The position numbers and the translations under genes were made by a program. A stretch of DNA of 63,342 nucleotides from Pseudomonadota bacterium (GTDB lineage Bacteria; Pseudomonadota; Gammaproteobacteria; Xanthomonadales; Xanthomonadaceae), in assembly GCA_023388715.1 (NCBI GenBank), contig JAEWFT010000005.1, positions 1-63,342 on the forward strand, written 5' to 3'. The notes below the pieces were generated by a model, which was not told where the DNA came from, searched no databases, and was given only the letters and a program-made list of their open reading frames with translations. Of this stretch, positions 59,415 through 63,342 are shown piece by piece (positions within the stretch are counted from its first letter, which is position 1; every line of letters starts with the position of its first letter).

Positions 59415-60034
59415 CCCGGAAACTGCAGCGCGGCTTCACCCTGCTGGAAGTGTTGCTGGCGACCACCCTGCTGGCCGCGGGAATGGCGCTGGCCTTTGCC
59501 ACCCTGCGCACGGCCGCCGCTACCACCGAGCGCGGCGAGGCGATCAGCGCGCGCAACGAGCGGATCCGCGCGGTGTCCGCGTTCCTGCAGCGCCGCATCG
59601 GCGGCGCGCAAGGCTTGGCATTCGAGCTGGACCAGGCCAGCGGGCAATCCACGCGCTTCCGGGGCGATGCCGGGGCGATGCGGTTCGTTGCCGACCTGCC
59701 CGATTACCTCGGGCGCGGCGGACCGCACCTGCACGTGCTCGAGGCTGGCGGCGGCGCGCTCACCGTCGCGTTCCAGATGGTGCAGGCGGGCAATGCGCTG
59801 CCTCCCGCGCGGGCGCCGGAACCGCTGGCGTCGGAACTTCGCGCCGCGGCATTCTCCTACCGTGGTCTTGCCGCCGATGGCACCCCGGGCGACTGGCAGT
59901 CCCGCTGGGAGACGCCCGAGGCCTTGCCGCTGCAGGTGCGGGTGCGGATCGAGGATGCGCGCGGGCCATGGCCGGACGTCGTCGTCGCCTTGCCGATGGC
60001 GCCGCAGTTCAGCGCCGCGGGGCTGCCGCGATGA
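59411..60034 (+). CDS. xpsJ: T2SS-2 minor pseudopilin GspJ
   Basis: This 207-residue protein starts at GTG 59411, overlapping the xpsI stop (GTGA). The prepilin motif RG/FTLLEVLLATTLLAAGMAL has Glu+5. A DNA-independent GspJ-like fold is suggested by SAFLQRRIGGAQGLAFELD and RFVADLPDYLGRGGPHLHVL. Length and position between I and K support the call. Confidence 0.88.
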   Translation: MTRKLQRGFTLLEVLLATTLLAAGMALAFATLRTAAATTERGEAISARNERIRAVSAFLQRRIGGAQGLAFELDQASGQSTRFRGDAGAMRFVADLPDYLGRGGPHLHVLEAGGGALTVAFQMVQAGNALPPARAPEPLASELRAAAFSYRGLAADGTPGDWQSRWETPEALPLQVRVRIEDARGPWPDVVVALPMAPQFSAAGLPR

Positions 60035-60849
60035 CGCGCCAGCGTGGCGCGGCGCTGCTGCTGGTGATGTGGGTAGTGTTGCTGCTTGCCGGCCTGGTCG
60101 CCGGCTACGCGATGGCATCGCGGATCGAGTCGCTGCAGGGCAACGGCATGGCGCGCGGCCTGGTCGCCAGCGAGGCGGCTCGCGCCGGCGTGGAGGTCGC
60201 CGCCTCGCGCATGCTGCAGACCGATCCGGCGCGGCGCTGGGCGCCGGACGGCCGCGGCTACCGGCTGGACTTCGACGGCATCGCGGTGGAGGTCTCGGTG
60301 CGCGACGAGCTGGGCAAGATCGACCTCAACCTTGCGCCGCAGGACCTGCTCGCGAAGCTGTTCGTGCAGCTCGGGGAGACCGGCGAGGCGGCCGGCCGGA
60401 TCGCCGGCGCGATCGTCGACTGGCGCGACGAGGACACGCTGGTGCAGCCAGCCGGTGGCGCGGAGGACGGCAACTACCGCGCCGCCGGCCTGCCGTGGGG
60501 CGCCAAGGATGCGAACTTCGAAACCGTGGCCGAGGTCGAGCAGGTGCTGGGCATGCGCCCGGCGCTGTACGCGGCCGCGGCACCGCACCTGACCATCCAT
60601 GCCCTCGGCGTGGCGCCGGATCCGCGTTTTGCCGACGACATCGTGCTGGCGGCGATGGGGATCGACAGGCCCGCCGCGCCCGACCCCCGCGCCGCGCCGC
60701 CCGCGGGCAGCGGCACGTATAGTATCCACAGCCGCGCGACGCTTCCGGAGGGACGGCGGGCGCAACTGTCGGTGGTGCTGCGAATGGGAGGCAGCAGTTT
60801 GCCCGGATCGACCTACACCACCCTGGACTGGCAGGTGGGCCGGCCATGA
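60031..60849 (+). CDS. xpsK: T2SS-2 minor pseudopilin GspK
   Basis: This predicted 272-residue GspK has the N-terminal segment RGAALLLVMWVVLLLAGLVA, with no Glu+5, as expected of GspK. Its core includes VRDELGKIDLNLAPQDLLAK and AIVDWRDEDTLVQPAGGAED, typical of the inserted alpha domain. It is about 80 residues shorter than the T2SS-1 GspK. ATG 60031 overlaps the xpsJ stop; a longer in-frame reading through the xpsJ region is not supported. Confidence 0.88.
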   Translation: MTRQRGAALLLVMWVVLLLAGLVAGYAMASRIESLQGNGMARGLVASEAARAGVEVAASRMLQTDPARRWAPDGRGYRLDFDGIAVEVSVRDELGKIDLNLAPQDLLAKLFVQLGETGEAAGRIAGAIVDWRDEDTLVQPAGGAEDGNYRAAGLPWGAKDANFETVAEVEQVLGMRPALYAAAAPHLTIHALGVAPDPRFADDIVLAAMGIDRPAAPDPRAAPPAGSGTYSIHSRATLPEGRRAQLSVVLRMGGSSLPGSTYTTLDWQVGRP

Positions 60850-61973
60850 GCGCAGGCGCCGGGCACCTCTCCGGCCTGTCGCGGCGCGGCCGCGACCTGC
60901 GCGGCTTCCTCGACTGGTGGGCCGCTGGTCTTGCTGCATGGCTGCCGGGTCCATTGCGCAATGCACTGGCGGCCGACCGCGCGCGCCTGCTGCTGCTGCC
61001 GCAGGGCGACGGCGTGCAACTGCGGCGCCAGCGCGGCGATGAACTGCTGGACATCGCGCACTTGCCGCTCGCGTTGCCGGGCACCTCGCAGGCCGATCCG
61101 CTGGCCGGCGTCCTGCGTGATGCCGCCGCCGACATGCCGCGCTGGTTGCTGCTGCCCGCCGCCGACGGGCTGCGCCGTCGCCTGGTGCTGCCGGCCGCCG
61201 CGCGCGAACGCCTGCGCGAAGTGCTGGGTTTCGAGATCGACCGGCAGACGCCCTTCGCCGCCGCGGACGTGCTCTTCGACGGTCGCGTGCTACAGGTGCG
61301 CGAGGATGGCCAGCTGGAGGTCGAGCTGGTGGTGCTGCCGCGGTCTCGGCTCGACGCGCTCGAGGAACGCCTGGGCCCGCTGGCGACGCGCCTGTCGGGC
61401 CTGGACCTGGCCGACGCCGATGGCCGCCCGCTGGGCGTGAACCTGCTGCCGCGCGAACGCATCCACCAGCAGCGCGATGCATGGCGCTGGTGGAAGCTGG
61501 GACTGGCGGTCGCCACAGTTTTGCTTCTGGTGCTCGGGCTCGCGCGCGTCGTCGAGAACCGCGAGGCGGCGGCGGACAGTCTTGCCCGCGAGGTGGCCCG
61601 GCGAAGCGGCGAGGCACGCGCAGTCAGCGCGCGCCGGCAACAGCTGGTGCAAGCGGTGGAAGGGGTCGCCTGGCTGCAGGCCCGGCGCAACGGGCGCGCG
61701 CCCACGGTCGAGGTGATGGACGCGTTGGCCTCGCGGATCCCGGACGGCGCCTACCTCGAGAAGCTGGCGATCGAGGGCCAGCAGTTGACCCTGATCGGCC
61801 TGTCCAACGAGGCCGCCGCGCTGGTCGGCCGGCTGGAGGGCGTCAGCGCCCTGGAAGCGCCCGCGCTCGCCGGCGCGCTGCAGCAGGATCCGCGGACGCG
61901 GATGGATCGCTTCACCCTGGTCGCGCAACTGCGCGTGGCCCCGGAACAGGGCGCGGCGCGTGGCACGCGCTGA
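60846..61973 (+). CDS. xpsL: T2SS-2 inner-membrane protein GspL
   Basis: This 375-residue GspL has a cytoplasmic domain with GspL/PilM-like features (LPAAARERLREVLGFEIDRQ then TPFAA, and RLSGLDLADADGRPLGVNLL), a membrane segment WKLGLAVATVLLLVLGLARV, and a periplasmic PilN-like part (VEVMDALASRIPDGAYLEKL). The EIDRQTPF motif is typical of this branch and is not visible in the T2SS-1 GspL. ATG 60846 overlaps the xpsK stop. Confidence 0.9.
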   Translation: MSAGAGHLSGLSRRGRDLRGFLDWWAAGLAAWLPGPLRNALAADRARLLLLPQGDGVQLRRQRGDELLDIAHLPLALPGTSQADPLAGVLRDAAADMPRWLLLPAADGLRRRLVLPAAARERLREVLGFEIDRQTPFAAADVLFDGRVLQVREDGQLEVELVVLPRSRLDALEERLGPLATRLSGLDLADADGRPLGVNLLPRERIHQQRDAWRWWKLGLAVATVLLLVLGLARVVENREAAADSLAREVARRSGEARAVSARRQQLVQAVEGVAWLQARRNGRAPTVEVMDALASRIPDGAYLEKLAIEGQQLTLIGLSNEAAALVGRLEGVSALEAPALAGALQQDPRTRMDRFTLVAQLRVAPEQGAARGTR

Positions 61974-62574
61974 CCGCGACCGCTGGCTGGCGCTGGCCCT
62001 GCTGCTGGCGGCGGTGGGCCTGGCCTATCTGCTGGTGCTGCATCCGCTGTTCACCGCGCCGCTGCGCGCGGCGGACGCCCGCATCGCAGACCTGCAGGAG
62101 CGCGACGCGCGCGCGCGCGGCGTGCTTGCGCAACGCGCGCTGATCGACCAGCGGCTGGCGCAGCTGGGCGCGCAGGGTGGCACCGCCGGCTTCCTGTCGG
62201 AACCCACCGCTCAGCTGGCGACCGCCGCCCTGATCCAGCAACTGGAGCGGGTGGTGGGCGACGCCAGCCCGGGCAACCGCGGCTGCGCGATCGTCAACCG
62301 CGCGCCGGAGGAAGGTCCGGTGCAGGCGGTGGAACGCTATCGGCGCGTCGCGGTGCAGGTGCGCCTGCGCTGCGGCAATGCGGAAACCCTGACCGTGCTG
62401 CACATGCTGGAATCGGCGCGGCCCTATCTGTTCGTGGACCTGCTCAGCATCACCGCGCAGCGCTATTTCGCGGTGCCGGGCGCCGGGCAACCGCAGGAAG
62501 GCGGGCTGGACGTCAATTTCCAGCTGTACGGCTACCTGCTGCCCACGGCGGGAGGCGGCGGCGATGGCGGCTGA
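61960..62574 (+). CDS. xpsM: T2SS-2 inner-membrane protein GspM
   Basis: This 204-residue GspM starts at GTG 61960, overlapping xpsL by 14 bases. It has one membrane helix (WLALALLLAAVGLAYLLVL), a coiled stretch (DARIADLQERDARARGVLAQ) and a periplasmic domain with VQVRLRCGNAETLTVLHMLE and YLFVDLLSITAQRYF. This matches GspM topology better than sequence alone. It pairs with GspL in the platform. Confidence 0.87.
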   Translation: MARADRDRWLALALLLAAVGLAYLLVLHPLFTAPLRAADARIADLQERDARARGVLAQRALIDQRLAQLGAQGGTAGFLSEPTAQLATAALIQQLERVVGDASPGNRGCAIVNRAPEEGPVQAVERYRRVAVQVRLRCGNAETLTVLHMLESARPYLFVDLLSITAQRYFAVPGAGQPQEGGLDVNFQLYGYLLPTAGGGGDGG

Positions 62575-63331
62575 GGCGCGCCTGCCGGGGCTTGGCCGCG
62601 CCGGCCTTGCGGTGTGGCTGCTGGCGGCGGCCTGCGCCTGGGCGGCGCTGCTGTGGGTGGGTGCCTTGCTGGGCATGGGGGGCAAGATCGAGCAGGCGTT
62701 GCCGGTGCCAGCGGGCTCCTTGCCGGTGCCGGCCGCGGCCACCCCCGACCGGATCGGGCCGCTGGCGCAGTACGCATCCGCGGCGGCCCGGCCCCTGTTT
62801 ACCCAGGATCGCCGCCCGCGCAGCTTCCTCGCCACCGGGCCGGAACAGGGTGCGGACGCCGCGCAGGCCGAACGGTTCGACTTCGTGCTGAGTGGCGTGG
62901 TGATCAGCCCGCGGGTGCGCCTTGCGATCCTGCAGCCCAGCGCGGGCGGGGAGTCGCAGCGGGTGCCGCTCGGGCAGTCGCCGGAAGGTGCCGGCAGCTG
63001 GCGCCTGGTCGACCTGCAGCCACGCCGCGCCGTTTTCGAGGGCAGCAGCGGACAGGCGGTGCTCGACCTGCGCACCTTTGGCGTCGCTGGCGGCCCGGTC
63101 GCGGCGCAGGGCGGCGATGCCGTGACCGCGGTGGCCAACACCGGCGGCGCCGCCGCGCCCGCGCCGATGGTGGCGCCGCCACCGCCGCCGCCGCCGCCCG
63201 ATTCGCAGGACGCGCAGACCACGGAGGCGCGCATCGACGCGATCCGGCGCCGGATCGAGGCCCGACGCGCCCAGCTCCAGAATCGCAACACCACCGCGCC
63301 GCCGCCTTCCAGCGGCCCTGCGCGACAATGA
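62564..63331 (+). CDS. xpsN: T2SS-2 GspC-like connector (XpsN-type)
   Basis: This 255-residue protein has an N-terminal membrane helix (VWLLAAACAWAALLWVGALL) and a GspC/PilP-like homology domain: FDFVLSGVVISPRVRLAILQ, then SQRVPLGQSPEGAGSWRLVD and PRRAVFEGSSG. A linker leads to a proline run (PPPPPPP near residues 205-212) and a charged helix rich in Arg and Ala. No PDZ domain is present. Its ATG overlaps xpsM by 11 bases and its stop overlaps the next start. XpsN is known as the GspC counterpart in Xanthomonas. Confidence 0.85.
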   Translation: MAAEARLPGLGRAGLAVWLLAAACAWAALLWVGALLGMGGKIEQALPVPAGSLPVPAAATPDRIGPLAQYASAAARPLFTQDRRPRSFLATGPEQGADAAQAERFDFVLSGVVISPRVRLAILQPSAGGESQRVPLGQSPEGAGSWRLVDLQPRRAVFEGSSGQAVLDLRTFGVAGGPVAAQGGDAVTAVANTGGAAAPAPMVAPPPPPPPPDSQDAQTTEARIDAIRRRIEARRAQLQNRNTTAPPPSSGPARQ

Positions 63332-63342
63332 CCGCCATGTGG
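63328..63342 (+). CDS. xpsD: T2SS-2 secretin GspD, first codons only
   Basis: An ATGA overlap with the xpsN stop starts a reading frame (MTAMW) that leaves the window after five codons. The position after gspN, identical to that of gspD in T2SS-1, is the only reason to predict a secretin. Confidence 0.5.

Overview
The window looks like chromosomal DNA from a high-GC gammaproteobacterium of the Xanthomonadaceae/Lysobacteraceae (Lysobacter, Luteimonas or Xanthomonas-like). The reasons are the two type II secretion (T2SS) operons in E-F-G-H-I-J-K-L-M-N-D order, the very dense gene packing with ATGA/GTGA stop-start overlaps, the MlaE-MlaF-MCE-lipoprotein operon, the H-NS-like protein, and the E. 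coli-like blocks lptFG/pepA-holC-valS, xerD-dsbC and (holD-like)-rimI. No rRNA, tRNA, insertion sequence, prophage or CRISPR array was seen.

Layout. 1-9652: first T2SS operon (here T2SS-1), entered inside gspE and running to a lipoprotein-type secretin gspD. 9671-23603: a surface-glycan locus. It holds a 1301-residue protein joining a sulfotransferase-like domain, a Trp-marked coiled coil and two glycosyltransferase domains; four enzymes matching the whole GDP-D-glycero-D-manno-heptose pathway (gmhA, hddA, gmhB, hddC); two methyltransferases; two related polytopic GT-C-like proteins; a small lipoprotein; and a GtrB/GtrA pair. 23664-29762: electron-transfer flavoprotein etfBA, a 3-oxoacid CoA-transferase (scoAB), an orphan ATP-grasp enzyme and ETF-ubiquinone oxidoreductase. 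29827-33357: an Mla-like lipid transport operon on the minus strand. 33428-38875: a ThrE-like exporter, an H-NS-like protein, proS, a DUF4124 protein, pssA, a short HolD-like protein and rimI. 38891-49094: an amidohydrolase, valS-holC-pepA, divergent lptF-lptG, an RDD protein and xerD. 49194-53978: dsbC and purL. 54057-54812: a secreted protein with an unusual four-cysteine tail, preceded by a CRP/Clp-like box. 55028-63342: a second T2SS operon (T2SS-2, xps-like), leaving the window at the first codons of gspD.

Functional reading. Much of the window serves the cell envelope: two secretion machines, heptose-based glycan assembly, Gtr-type glycan modification, LPS export (LptFG), phospholipid synthesis and transport (PssA, Mla), and periplasmic disulfide isomerisation. 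The two T2SS operons share gene order and direction about 45 kb apart, but they differ in detail. The T2SS-1 ATPase keeps the four-cysteine zinc module, while the T2SS-2 ATPase lacks it. The best candidates for undescribed biology are the giant sulfotransferase/coil/GT2/GT4 protein with its neighbouring heptose pathway, the Cys-tailed secreted protein next to T2SS-2, the miniature HolD-like protein, and the orphan ATP-grasp enzyme coupled to etfD. Names are assigned from motifs and gene order only; no database search was possible.
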